Positions 1-8,612 are shown, numbered from the stretch's first letter. The stretch: DNA of 64,000 nucleotides from Desertivirga xinjiangensis (GCF_024436435.1 NZ_JAFMZP010000002.1:620001-684000); one strand, 5' to 3'. Program-made: numbers and translations. The notes: generated by a model from the letters alone, not told the origin.

Positions 1-204
1 TAACTGCCTAACATTCCAGCTATCAGGCCGGTAGGTTTTTGTCAAATCCTCAAAAGATAGGTTCGTGGCCACAGTTCTGTACTCTTTCGGTGCTTCCCTA
101 ATTGTTTCGAGCATTGAAGCCATTTCTTCACGGCTGTAGCTGTCTTTTTTTACGAACGGTCCAATTGGGAACTTGAGTACATTAAGATCAAAAGTATTTT
201 CCAT
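1..204 (-). CDS. DinB/YfiT-like (BstA-type) metal-dependent transferase, N-terminal part only
   Basis: The reading frame starts at an ATG (202-204, reverse) and runs off the left edge, so only the first 68 residues are visible. The N-terminus carries a YPIGPF-like stretch (FPIGPFVKKD), an acidic helix, and a YRPDSWNVRQL segment. This is the pattern that opens YfiT/BstA proteins of the DinB superfamily, which bind a divalent metal with three histidines and include bacillithiol transferases. The metal-binding histidines lie beyond the edge and cannot be checked. It diverges from the TetR/AarF remnant. Confidence 0.7.
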   Translation of the reverse strand, partial: MENTFDLNVLKFPIGPFVKKDSYSREEMASMLETIREAPKEYRTVATNLSFEDLTKTYRPDSWNVRQL

Positions 205-403
205 TTAATAAGTTTCCTGTGATGCAAGTTCTCATAAAGAAGTCTTAATAGCAAGAAACGTATGGGATAATAAACATGATTCATGTCATTTTTTTCATAC
301 GACAATGATCTGGTTGTGATCCTTTTCTAGATAGAGCTTTAAATAACGGCGGTGTTATACGTGTTTCTATATATAAATCAAGAACATTTATAATGAGCTT
401 TCA

Positions 404-443
404 CCTTTTAGCTTTTTGTCTGATATTTAAAAAAGCTAAAAGG
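404..443. promoter_or_regulatory. Perfect 14-bp inverted repeat, possible operator
   Basis: Arms at 404-417 and 430-443 are perfect complements (CCTTTTAGCTTTTT and its reverse complement) around a 12-base loop. The element ends 31 bases before the ATG of the truncated TetR gene. There is no T-run after it on the plus strand, so a terminator is unlikely. Inference: it may be the operator of the TetR-type regulator whose gene follows. Confidence 0.4.
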
Positions 444-474
444 ATTATTCATTTCAATCACAAACGTTAATACA

Positions 475-738
475 ATGATGGAAAAAAAGGAGCAACTTCA
501 GCAGGCTTATATTAACCACGTGCTGCTTAATGATGAGCAACCTAGAAGCGTTTTTGTTTTCGCTAAGGAGAATGAACTTGCCGAAGAAGAGTTTTATAAG
601 TATTTCGGTTCGTTTGACAGTATAGAACAAAGTATCTGGAAAGTTTTGCTGGATACAGCGATCACTGAAGTGAAGGCCCAGGAGATCTGGCCGCAATACT
701 CATCCCGTGAAAAAGTACTTTCTTTATTACTTTTATAA
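475..738 (+). pseudogene. TetR-family regulator, N-terminal remnant
   Basis: The 87-residue frame resembles the DNA-binding half of a TetR-type regulator: a helix-turn-helix region with a YKYFGSFDSIEQSIW segment, then a KAQEIWPQYSSREKVLS helix. A complete TetR protein is about 190-220 residues, so the ligand-binding half is missing. After REKVLS the frame reads a few leucines and stops. The DNA then continues directly, in another frame, into the C-terminal half of an ABC1 kinase. This looks like a deletion joining two neighbouring genes. The remnant might still bind DNA but lacks the dimerisation domain. The family call is moderate because TetR sequences vary widely. Confidence 0.6.
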
Positions 739-1243
739 TTTCCAGGAACACGAACTCAGGGCAGTGCATGCGGATCCCCATCCTGGAAATTTCCTCATCA
801 CTGAAGAAGGGAAACTGGGTATCATTGATTTTGGATGCATCAAAGTGCTGCCTGACGATTTTTACTATCCATTCTTCTCCCTTGCGGCAAAAGAGGCTCT
901 AAATGACGAAGCTGAAACTCTGCAGGCATTCAGGGATCTGGAAATGATCCTCCCTGGCGACAGCCCTCAGCAGATAGAGTTCTATTTTAGGAACTTCTCT
1001 GAGATGATCAATCTGTTCACTAAACCGTATACTAACAGCATATTCGATTTCAGTAAGAAGGAGTTCTTTGAGCAGATCTATGCTTATGGCGAAAAGATGG
1101 CGAAGATGCCTGAATTCAAACAAGCAAGAGGCGTTAAACACTTCATTTATATAAATCGTACCAACTTCGGGCTGTATAGTATACTTCATGAATTAAATGC
1201 GACAGTTAGAACCGATACGTTTCCACCGCATTTTAAAAAATAA
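718..1243 (+). pseudogene. AarF/ABC1/UbiB-family kinase, C-terminal remnant
   Basis: The frame holds the catalytic end of an ABC1 (UbiB/AarF) atypical kinase: HADPHPGNF near the beginning, the DFGC metal-binding motif about 20 residues later, then the helical C-terminal tail. Full-length members have about 430-560 residues; only about 170 remain. The N-terminal KxGQ helix and the ATP-binding lysine are absent, so kinase activity is unlikely. The first residues overlap the end of the TetR remnant in a different frame, and the ATG at 707 sits within TetR-derived sequence. I read the pair as one degraded locus left by an internal deletion. Confidence 0.75.
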
Positions 1244-1424
1244 ATGGTACACTTACCATCCTAATATTACATTAATAATAGAATTGAGCAATACTATCCG
1301 GGTAAGCTATGTCGTTATATGTTCAATAATATTCGAATATCCATTTCCACTCCTTTTTTTAAAAAGCTTGTGATCTGTGTTTTGAAGATTTAAACAGCTT
1401 TTTATTTCTTATTAATTTCTATCT

Positions 1425-2159
1425 ATGTTAATTATTTTAAGCTTTTTTGTAGCGCATTGGTTCCTGTCGTTGTTTTTTCAAACCTTTTTTCAGCACCGCT
1501 ATGCGTCTCACAGGATGTTCACTACAAGTAAAACCTGGGAGCGTATCTTTTATATACTGGCTTATGTTTGTGAAGGCGCCTCCTTCTTAAATCCTCGTGC
1601 GTACGCTATCATGCATAGGGAGCATCACGCGTTTAGTGATACTGAGAAAGATCCGCATTCTCCTCATTTTTTCACTGATGTGTTTCAAATGATGGTGGCA
1701 ACTGTTAAAACATTCCGTGATCACGTCAAAAACGTGTCGAACCCAGAACTAAGGTTCAAAGGAAATTATCCCGAATGGCCACTTGTTGATCGAATAGGTT
1801 CGTCCATATTATCGAGGCTTCTTTTTGGCGCCGCCTATACCTGTTTTTATATCGCTTTTGCCACCCATTGGTGGCTGTTTCTACTACTACCTATTCATTT
1901 TTTAATGGGGCCAATTCATGGTGCTATTGTAAATTGGTGCGGTCACAAATACGGTTACACTAATTATGATAATAATGACAAGTCGAAAAATACTACACCA
2001 TTCGACTTTCTGATGCTTGGAGAACTATTTCAGAATAACCACCATAAGCACCCAAACAGTGCTAACTTCGGTAAAAGATGGTTTGAGATAGACCCGGTTT
2101 ATCCGGTGATGAAGTTGATGCACATGCTGAAGATAATCAAACTCCGCAAGAGTGTGTAG
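1425..2159 (+). CDS. Acyl-CoA/fatty acid desaturase (membrane di-iron)
   Basis: This 244-residue integral membrane protein has the histidine boxes of stearoyl-CoA-type desaturases: HRYASH (residues 24-29), HREHH (64-68) and NNHHKH (about 204-209), with an extra WCGHK before the third box. These histidines bind the two irons that insert a double bond into acyl chains. Hydrophobic stretches lie at both ends and between the boxes. It is shorter than eukaryotic delta-9 desaturases, as is usual for compact bacterial members. It follows the TetR/AarF remnant by 180 bases, and the TetR regulator may once have controlled membrane lipid genes here (inference). Substrate and regiospecificity cannot be told from sequence. 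Confidence 0.88.
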   Translation: MLIILSFFVAHWFLSLFFQTFFQHRYASHRMFTTSKTWERIFYILAYVCEGASFLNPRAYAIMHREHHAFSDTEKDPHSPHFFTDVFQMMVATVKTFRDHVKNVSNPELRFKGNYPEWPLVDRIGSSILSRLLFGAAYTCFYIAFATHWWLFLLLPIHFLMGPIHGAIVNWCGHKYGYTNYDNNDKSKNTTPFDFLMLGELFQNNHHKHPNSANFGKRWFEIDPVYPVMKLMHMLKIIKLRKSV

Positions 2160-2249
2160 CTTAAGAGCTCTATGAGAAAGGCTTTTTACAAAAAGCGAAC
2201 AACAGCAGGATAGGGGCAACAATGCATAAAGTGCTCTGTTCCATTCTGT

Positions 2250-4253
2250 ATGAAAAAAAATCTACTTGTTTTGGGACTATTGTTTTCAAGACTTCTGAGT
2301 TTTGGACAATGGAGCAATGATGCGGGAGTAAATACTCCCATAGTGGTTAAAGATGAAAGTCAGGTTGTCTACAACGCGATCAACGATGGCACAGGAGGTT
2401 TGATCCTCGCATGGGGAGATGACACCGGATCTGACGGTCAGGCGGTATTCAGAAACAAGCTTCTTTTGCAGAGATTGTCAGCTGCAGGCTTTAAACAGTG
2501 GGGCGAAGAAGGAAAAAGGGTTTCTGAATCCTTAAATCATACCGTTTACGGTTTTATGGTTCCTGATGGTACCGGAGGCTGTTTCGTGGCCTGGGTTGAA
2601 AATATTAATGACGATGAAAGTACTTCAGATATCTACGCTCAGCGAATAGATGCTCATGGGAACAGGCTTTGGGGAAATAACGGTGTTGTAGTATGCAACA
2701 GTCCCGAGGAGCAGTATGCCAGCAATATGGTTCCTGATGGTGCTGGTGGTGTTGTTATTTCATGGACAGACAACCGTAGCGAAGGCGAGCTCTCCCGTCA
2801 TGTATATGCTCAAAGGTTTAATGGAGGCGGAGCGGCTCAATGGGCCACAAACGGTGTACCGGTGTCTGACAATGAGGGAGATATTTTAGGAGCCCTGGTT
2901 TATCCAGACGGAAGCGGCGGGTTTACGGTACTTTGGAACGAAGAGACTGTCGCGGACGACGTATATGGGTCGAGAACATACTGGCAAAAGCTAAATCTCA
3001 ACGGCAGCAGAAAGTCTGCAACAACAAATACCCTGATCTTTGATTTCGCCCCGTCTGCTAATTTTGTGGATCTCGCCGGTTTTGTCCCTGACGGAGCGGG
3101 TGGGTTCTATGTAGGAATTACAACTGATGATGATGTAACAGCTAAATTGTACCTGCAGCATGTGCTGAACAATGGTACAAAGACTTTTAACAATACGCCG
3201 CTGGGTATTGAGGTTGATCCCTCTATTGGCCGACCATCAGAGGTTCCAGGGGCTAGTTATCTTGATTACCAGGTGAATATGGAAAGTGACAATGCCGGAG
3301 GTGTTGTCATGGCCTGGACAGGTGTGCGTTCGGCGGAGGGTGGATATTTTGCACAACGGATAAATGCTTCCGGAACAAAGTTTTGGGGTGCTAACGGAGT
3401 AACCGTTGTTCCGGAATTTATTCAATATTTAGGAGCAATGGGCCTCGTCAGGAATCAGGGGGGCGATTTTGTTTTCCTGATTTCAAAAGGAACCACATTT
3501 GGCAATTCACTTTTGTATGCTCAAAAGATCAGTGCTGCCGGAGCAGTTCAGTATGCTCCGGGCGGTAATATTGTGTCGAGTGTGCAAAGTCCGAAATTTG
3601 GTTTTATGATACCATTTGCCGATAATGTTGCTGTAATTTGGAGCGATCTGAGGACCTTTGACGGGTATGATATTTATGCCCAGAATGTTCCTCTTAATGG
3701 GGTTTTACCCGTGCGTTTTGCGGGTTTTAACGTGAGGTACGAAAATCAGCAAAGCAAGCTGAGCTGGTCGACTGCTTCAGAGCTGAATAACGACCGCTTT
3801 GAGATCGAACGCAGTAACGATGGAAGGTTATTTAGTGCTATCGGTTCTGTTAAAGGATCGGGCACGGCAACGCAAACCAGCCATTATTCCTATTCTGATC
3901 CGGAAGCTTTTTCGGAGAGCGGGTATTTATACTATCGTATTAAACAAGTGGATTTTAATGGAGATTTTAATTACTCAGAGGTTCAGCCGGTAAAAGTTCC
4001 GCTACTTCAGGCATCAGAAATAACGTATTATCCAAATCCTGTTACAGATAAGCTGATGGTCTCCTTTAAAAAGCCTTCTGATCAGGTTCAATATTCGTTA
4101 ACCGATATTTCCGGGCGATTGGTTTTTAAGCGTTCAGACCAATATACCGCCGGTCCGCTGGAGGTTAATTTGACTACTGTGCCTTCAGGCGTATATATCC
4201 TCAGCGTCAAATCGGGGAACAAGGTATATAATGAAAGGATAGTTAAGAAGTAG
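2250..4253 (+). CDS. T9SS type A-sorted secreted protein with propeller-like repeats
   Basis: The 667-residue protein starts with a signal peptide (cleavage probably after FGQ, residue 20). It ends in a type A sorting domain: YYPNPVTDKL, then a DISGRLV segment and a C-terminal SGVYILSVKSGNKVYNERIVKK. This predicts secretion by the type IX system and surface anchoring or release. The first 480 residues carry about eight repeats of the form DGxGGxxxxW (such as VPDGTGGCFVAW and VPDGAGGVVISW) spaced some 50-60 residues apart, often paired with AQR...G...W. That suggests a beta-propeller or similar repeat fold. No catalytic motif was recognised, so adhesion or binding is only a guess. Confidence 0.85.
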   Translation: MKKNLLVLGLLFSRLLSFGQWSNDAGVNTPIVVKDESQVVYNAINDGTGGLILAWGDDTGSDGQAVFRNKLLLQRLSAAGFKQWGEEGKRVSESLNHTVYGFMVPDGTGGCFVAWVENINDDESTSDIYAQRIDAHGNRLWGNNGVVVCNSPEEQYASNMVPDGAGGVVISWTDNRSEGELSRHVYAQRFNGGGAAQWATNGVPVSDNEGDILGALVYPDGSGGFTVLWNEETVADDVYGSRTYWQKLNLNGSRKSATTNTLIFDFAPSANFVDLAGFVPDGAGGFYVGITTDDDVTAKLYLQHVLNNGTKTFNNTPLGIEVDPSIGRPSEVPGASYLDYQVNMESDNAGGVVMAWTGVRSAEGGYFAQRINASGTKFWGANGVTVVPEFIQYLGAMGLVRNQGGDFVFLISKGTTFGNSLLYAQKISAAGAVQYAPGGNIVSSVQSPKFGFMIPFADNVAVIWSDLRTFDGYDIYAQNVPLNGVLPVRFAGFNVRYENQQSKLSWSTASELNNDRFEIERSNDGRLFSAIGSVKGSGTATQTSHYSYSDPEAFSESGYLYYRIKQVDFNGDFNYSEVQPVKVPLLQASEITYYPNPVTDKLMVSFKKPSDQVQYSLTDISGRLVFKRSDQYTAGPLEVNLTTVPSGVYILSVKSGNKVYNERIVKK

Positions 4254-4292
4254 GAACTTTTTTGAGCGGGATGCTGCTGCAAGATGCAAAAA

Positions 4293-4361
4293 AGCACACG
4301 CGGCACGAGTGCGCCAGCAAAGGTTTTTAAAACTTTTCAGCGCACGCGTGCCGCGTGTGCT
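4293..4361. repeat. Palindromic repeat family A, copy 1 (paired arms)
   Basis: Two 22-base arms (4293-4314 and 4340-4361) are reverse complements with one mismatch, separated by 25 bases. Each arm contains the near-palindromic core GGCACGCGTGC. The element lies between convergent genes (T9SS protein and yceI) and is followed by AAAAAAGCTTTTTT (4362-4375). It could act as a bidirectional terminator, but the same arms recur at four other intergenic sites. Confidence 0.8.
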
Positions 4362-4391
4362 AAAAAAGCTTTTTTGGGAACAAAAAATTTC

Positions 4392-4973
4392 TTAGTTCTT
4401 TATAAACTCAGCGTTTGCGTTCAAAGTGATCTCATCACTTAATACAGCAGCAGGAAATTTCGCGCCGATTCCGAAGTCAGAACGTTTGATAGTTCCTGTA
4501 ATTTTGAAACCTGCAATAGTCTTTTTGCTCATTGGATTAACGCCAGTTTTTGCGACAGCGTTTAATTCCACTGGTTTGGTCACACCATGAAGTGTTAAGT
4601 TACCTTTCACTTTATAGTTATTGCCGCTAAGTTTCTTGAAAGACGTGCTTTTGAAAGTCAGAGTAGGGAACTTAGACGTTTCAAGGAAATCCGCGTTTCT
4701 GATATGCTCGTCACGTTTGTCATTATCAGTATCTACAGAGTTCGCATCTGCAGTAAGCTCTACCACAGCGTCAGAAAAATCTGCTTTAGTTGAGGTGATC
4801 TTTGATTCGAATGATCTGAATGAACCTTCTACATCAGATACCAATAAGTGAGTGATACTGAAGCCAAGTTTCGCGTGCGACTTATCTAAACTCCATGTAG
4901 AAGCTTCAATAGCTGTAAACGAAAAAAGAATTGCTGAAATAGCTGATAGTGAAAGTAATGTAAGTTTTCTCAT
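4392..4973 (-). CDS. YceI-family periplasmic protein
   Basis: This protein of about 193 residues has a signal peptide (MRKLTLLSLSAISAILFSFT) and a YceI lipocalin-like body. It shows WSLDKSHAKLGFSITHL at the mature N-terminus, a RDEHIRNADFLE motif and a KPVELNA strand, ending in SDEITLNANAEF. YceI proteins form a beta-barrel that binds isoprenoid or fatty acyl ligands, and exact roles vary. I start at the ATG at 4971-4973, which gives a clean signal peptide; a longer frame would need a TTG at 4988. It diverges from an HxlR regulator with a palindromic operator between, so HxlR probably controls it. Confidence 0.9.
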   Translation of the reverse strand: MRKLTLLSLSAISAILFSFTAIEASTWSLDKSHAKLGFSITHLLVSDVEGSFRSFESKITSTKADFSDAVVELTADANSVDTDNDKRDEHIRNADFLETSKFPTLTFKSTSFKKLSGNNYKVKGNLTLHGVTKPVELNAVAKTGVNPMSKKTIAGFKITGTIKRSDFGIGAKFPAAVLSDEITLNANAEFIKN

Positions 4974-5021
4974 CTTGTTTTTATTCAATTAATTGTTTTG
5001 TTTTGTTGCTAAAATGTGTCG

Positions 5022-5029
5022 CAAACTTA
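5022..5029 (-). promoter_or_regulatory. Candidate -7 box for yceI
   Basis: Reads TAAGTTTG on the minus strand, matching the Bacteroidota consensus TAnnTTTG. It lies about 50 bases before the yceI ATG. No clear -33 TTTG was found at the expected distance. Confidence 0.4.
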
Positions 5030-5042
5030 CATATATTTGCTA

Positions 5043-5050
5043 TACTTTTG
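5043..5050 (+). promoter_or_regulatory. Candidate -7 box for the HxlR regulator
   Basis: TACTTTTG matches TAnnTTTG and is 50 bases before the HxlR start codon. The expected transcription start falls inside the palindrome at 5056-5073, which would allow autorepression. The -33 element is not obvious. Confidence 0.4.
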
Positions 5051-5055
5051 TAAGT

Positions 5056-5073
5056 ACTATACTAAAGTATAGT
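5056..5073. promoter_or_regulatory. Palindromic operator between yceI and the HxlR gene
   Basis: ACTATACT-AA-AGTATAGT is a perfect palindrome with 8-base arms. A partial match to one arm (CTATACTTTTG) lies just upstream at 5040-5050. HxlR proteins bind such palindromes as dimers. The placement between divergent genes suggests control of both. Confidence 0.6.
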
Positions 5074-5099
5074 GTGTTTAAACACATATTGATATTACA

Positions 5100-5465
5100 A
5101 TGACAGAATCCGATAAAAACCCAAAAGTTCACAGCGAATGTCTAAGCATGATCGTTCCAGTAAGAGATGCCCTGGCCATATTGAGCGGAAAGTGGAAACT
5201 GCCGATAATAATTGCTTTGTCTTTTGGAAACAAAAGATTTAAGCAAATGGCTAACGAAATTCCGGGCATCACGGACAGGATGCTATCCAAAGAACTTAGA
5301 GATATGGAGCAGAACCACCTGATAAAACGCACTGTTCACGATTCTTTTCCCGTTGTGGTGGAATATTCCATGACTGAATATGGCAAGTCGCTGGATGATG
5401 TAATTGATGCCCTGAGAAATTGGGGTATTGAACACCGTAAGCGTATCAGCGGCAGAGTAGGATAG
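5100..5465 (+). CDS. HxlR-family transcriptional regulator
   Basis: The 121-residue protein is a single winged helix-turn-helix of the HxlR type: ILSGKWKLPIIIAL leads into the HTH, FKQMANEIPGITDRMLSKELRDME is the recognition region, and EYSMTEYGKSL is the wing. A cysteine at residue 15 (HSECLS) is at the place where redox- or electrophile-sensing HxlR proteins (HypR, QorR) carry their sensor cysteine; sensing here is inference. It is divergent from yceI, so yceI is a likely target. Confidence 0.92.
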   Translation: MTESDKNPKVHSECLSMIVPVRDALAILSGKWKLPIIIALSFGNKRFKQMANEIPGITDRMLSKELRDMEQNHLIKRTVHDSFPVVVEYSMTEYGKSLDDVIDALRNWGIEHRKRISGRVG

Positions 5466-5519
5466 AAGTATGAAGATATAAACCAATAATCCAGATTACC
5501 CGGATAATTAATCTCATGA

Positions 5520-7832
5520 CTAATCACGGGATTTTTCCTTCTTACCCCAACCGCCAAAGATCTTCCAGCCTTTTCGCTTACCCTTATCTTTCTTTCGTTT
5601 AAAGATCCTTTCGAAGAAAGACTCTTTTTCTTCAGTCCGCACGTCCTGCTCATATCTGAATGAGGCACAAGACATTCTCTGAGCAAGGTAATCGGGCAGC
5701 GTTTCAAAACGGGCGTATCGGAGTTTATCTTCCTTTGAAATTCGTCTCATAAATTCTCCCCAGATAGGTAGGGCAGTTTTCGCACCTTGTCCTAATGCGA
5801 GTGTCCTAAAACGTACCAAAGGGCTTTCGGCTCCAACCCAGACACCTGTCACCAGATCCGGGGTAATCCCTATAAACCAGCCATCAGCATGGTTTTGAGT
5901 AGTCCCCGTCTTTCCGGCGATATCCATTTTTAAGCCATACTGTGATCGAAGGGTGGAAGCACTTCCTTCCTCCACAACGCCTTTCAATAATTCTAGCATG
6001 ATCGCTGCACTTTCTTCACTGAATGCCTGCTTTGGGGGCGCAGGTACATGCTGGAATATGACTGCACCGCTTTGTTCTTTGATCTTTGAAAGGTAAACCG
6101 GCGGATTGTAACGGCCTTTATTGGCAAAAGTTGTATATGCAGCGACCATCTCCATGAGCGACAAATTAGCTGTACCGAGGGCAATGGAGGGTACTCTTGG
6201 AATTTCACTATGAATTCCCATTTGATGGGCAAGTCTTCTAGTCGGTTCAATACCAGTCTGTAAAAGTACTTGTGCCGATATGGTATTAACCGAATGAGCC
6301 AGTGCTCCACGCATACTATATTCGCCTCCATACTGACCGTCGGCGTTTTGAGGCGACCAGTTTTCGTACTCCGGATAGCTTAGACGCTGATTCGGAAAAT
6401 ACTGGCAGGGATCAAGCCCATTTTCAAGCGCCGCCGTATAAACAAAAGGCTTAAATGTAGAGCCAACCTGACGGCGTGATAATACATGATCATACTTAAA
6501 GGACCGGTGATCTATTCCACCTACCCAGACGCGCACATACCCCCTTTGCGGGTCTATAGCCAATAGTCCCGTATTAAGCAGGCGCTGATAATATATAACT
6601 GAATCTCGCGGGCTCATTACCTTGCTTTTATATCCCGACCAGCTGAAAACCGACATTTTTACCGGAGTATTAAACACCTTATCAATTTCTGCCTGATCCA
6701 TACCCGATTCCTGGAGCTGTTTATACCGCAGGGATTGCTTTATTGCATTGCTAATGAAATTGCTGTTATTCCCCCAGGGTTGCCGGCCTTTCCAGTGCTG
6801 GTTAAAACGCTGCTGAACGGAAGCCATCTTTTGTTTAACCGCTTTTTCGGCTTGTGCCTGCAGCCGGGCGTTGATGGTAGTATAGATCTTTAAGCCATCG
6901 GTATAAAGATTATAGCTATCGCCATTGTCTTTTTCATGAGCCGAACACCATTTTTCCAACTCAAGCCGTAGTTGCTCTCTAAAGTAGGGTGCTATGCGGC
7001 TGTCAGAATCTTTATTGTTATATTTAAGACCAAGAGGCAGTTCTTTTAAAGAATCAGCTTTGTGTGACTCCAGAAAGCCGTACTTTACCATTTGGTTCAT
7101 TACCACATTTCTTCGCTGTTTTGAACGTTCAGGATAATTACGTGGATTGTAACTGGTGGTGGCCTTAAGCATTCCAATCAGCACGGCCGCCTGTTCTATT
7201 TTAAGGTCTGCTGCGCTAGTGTCAAAGAAGCGCCCGGCAGCTCTTTCAATTCCATATACATTACTTCCCATAGGAACTGTGTTCAGGTATAGCTCGAGTA
7301 TGGCTTCTTTAGAATAAAAACTCTCAAGACGGTTGGCTGTAATCATCTCTTTGAGCTTGTTAACCGGTGTACTGAGTATGCCGTAATCTTTCCTCGGGTA
7401 GAGATTTTTGGCAAGCTGCTGGCTGAGTGTGCTGCCTCCTCCGGAACTCTCTTCCTGCAATAACATCGTTTTGAAGAAAACCCTGAATGTACTACGGGCA
7501 TCGATTCCCCGGTGGCTGTAGAACCGAACGTCTTCGGTCGCTAACAAAGCTGCGATCACGTTTGGCGAAATGTCTTTGTAGGAAACGTTACTTCTGTCTT
7601 GTATATAATACCTGCCCAGCAAAACCCCGTCTGCTGAATATACTTCAGAGGGCGTACTATTCTTTATAGATCTGAGTGCCTTGTTGGTTGGGAGTGCTCC
7701 GAATGTTCCGGCTAATACGCTAAGATAAAAAAGGAAGCCGGCCAGCATCAGAACTAAAATCAGCAGTCCTGTCTTTTTAATAATATAGAGCAAAATTCTG
7801 ATTACCGTGCCCTTTGAAAATTCGTATCTCAA
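5520..7832 (-). CDS. Class A penicillin-binding protein (PBP1A-type)
   Basis: This 770-residue bifunctional enzyme polymerises glycan strands and cross-links peptidoglycan on the outer face of the inner membrane. A membrane anchor spans about residues 15-42. The GT51 domain shows ATEDVRFYSHRG with catalytic Glu100 and GGGSTLSQQLAKNLY (131-145). The transpeptidase has GSTFKP with nucleophile Ser458 and Lys461, a HSVN motif, and KTGTTQ at Lys641. The C-terminus is very basic and low-complexity (RKKDKGKRK). The start is a TTG; the next methionine (29) lies inside the membrane segment, so the long start is preferred. The gene stands alone, downstream of the metallophosphoesterase. Confidence 0.93.
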   Translation of the reverse strand: MRYEFSKGTVIRILLYIIKKTGLLILVLMLAGFLFYLSVLAGTFGALPTNKALRSIKNSTPSEVYSADGVLLGRYYIQDRSNVSYKDISPNVIAALLATEDVRFYSHRGIDARSTFRVFFKTMLLQEESSGGGSTLSQQLAKNLYPRKDYGILSTPVNKLKEMITANRLESFYSKEAILELYLNTVPMGSNVYGIERAAGRFFDTSAADLKIEQAAVLIGMLKATTSYNPRNYPERSKQRRNVVMNQMVKYGFLESHKADSLKELPLGLKYNNKDSDSRIAPYFREQLRLELEKWCSAHEKDNGDSYNLYTDGLKIYTTINARLQAQAEKAVKQKMASVQQRFNQHWKGRQPWGNNSNFISNAIKQSLRYKQLQESGMDQAEIDKVFNTPVKMSVFSWSGYKSKVMSPRDSVIYYQRLLNTGLLAIDPQRGYVRVWVGGIDHRSFKYDHVLSRRQVGSTFKPFVYTAALENGLDPCQYFPNQRLSYPEYENWSPQNADGQYGGEYSMRGALAHSVNTISAQVLLQTGIEPTRRLAHQMGIHSEIPRVPSIALGTANLSLMEMVAAYTTFANKGRYNPPVYLSKIKEQSGAVIFQHVPAPPKQAFSEESAAIMLELLKGVVEEGSASTLRSQYGLKMDIAGKTGTTQNHADGWFIGITPDLVTGVWVGAESPLVRFRTLALGQGAKTALPIWGEFMRRISKEDKLRYARFETLPDYLAQRMSCASFRYEQDVRTEEKESFFERIFKRKKDKGKRKGWKIFGGWGKKEKSRD

Positions 7833-7870
7833 TAATAAACAAATGAAAAATTGTAAGTAGCCTACTTCCT

Positions 7871-8611
7871 TTAAACCTCAAGCAAAAAGAAGCCTTGTGC
7901 GTACCCAGCCTTCATCAGGATTGGTTTCGCCACATTATAAACTTTTACTCCTCCGGATGTTTCTCCTTCAAGTGTACCCACATGTGCATGACCATGGAAC
8001 GCAGCAACCACGTTTCTTCTGCTAAGCGGTTCTGCAAGCCGGGATGAACCCAGGAACGGAAATATCTGTTCCGATTCACCCACTACGGTCGCCTGGATAG
8101 GGGCGTAGTGCATGACTGCAATCTTCCGGATATGTTCATGTTCCTGATCCAGGCGGGCTAAAGCACGGTCAAGATGAAGTGCTTCATCAACCGCCTCCTG
8201 AACAAAGGCCTTCATAGCACCTTCGCCAAACATCGACAACATATGTTTATCAAAGCCGCCTCCGAAACCTTTTACGCCGGCAAAACCCACACCATGCACC
8301 ACCAGAGCTTCACCATCAAGTATAGTCATCTGATTGTTTTGCAATATTTGACGGATGAGCTTATGCCTGCCTTTTTCGTAATCGTGATTACCAAGAACTC
8401 CCAATACAGGTATTGTACAGGCTTTTAGTTCTTCAGCCAAAACCTGGGCTTCACCCTCGTCGCCGGTATCAGTTAGATCGCCGGCTATGATCAGCACGTC
8501 TGCACGGTTAGATACTTCTTTGAAAAAATCAGTCCATTTACCCTTATCCGTTTCACGAACATGAATATCCCCAACGGCGGCAATGCGCACTTTATTATTT
8601 TCAGTTGACAT
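7871..8611 (-). CDS. Calcineurin-like metallophosphoesterase
   Basis: The 246-residue protein has the motif set of binuclear metallophosphoesterases: GDIHV near residue 14, IAGDLTDTG (40s), GVLGNHDYEKG (70s), a late VMHYAPI, and FHGHAHVG near residue 208. These Asp, His and Asn residues bind two metals. There is no signal peptide, so it is cytosolic. Its ATG lies one base after the stop of the nucleotidyltransferase gene, so the two are almost certainly co-transcribed and perhaps act on a common substrate. Substrate is unknown; a phosphodiesterase or phosphatase acting on nucleotides or RNA ends is possible. Confidence 0.88.
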   Translation of the reverse strand: MSTENNKVRIAAVGDIHVRETDKGKWTDFFKEVSNRADVLIIAGDLTDTGDEGEAQVLAEELKACTIPVLGVLGNHDYEKGRHKLIRQILQNNQMTILDGEALVVHGVGFAGVKGFGGGFDKHMLSMFGEGAMKAFVQEAVDEALHLDRALARLDQEHEHIRKIAVMHYAPIQATVVGESEQIFPFLGSSRLAEPLSRRNVVAAFHGHAHVGTLEGETSGGVKVYNVAKPILMKAGYAQGFFLLEV

Positions 8612-8612
8612 G

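Noticed and set aside
454-696. 80-codon frame on the minus strand opposite the TetR remnant
   Set aside because: It lies wholly opposite a TetR-like coding stretch and shows no protein-like family pattern.
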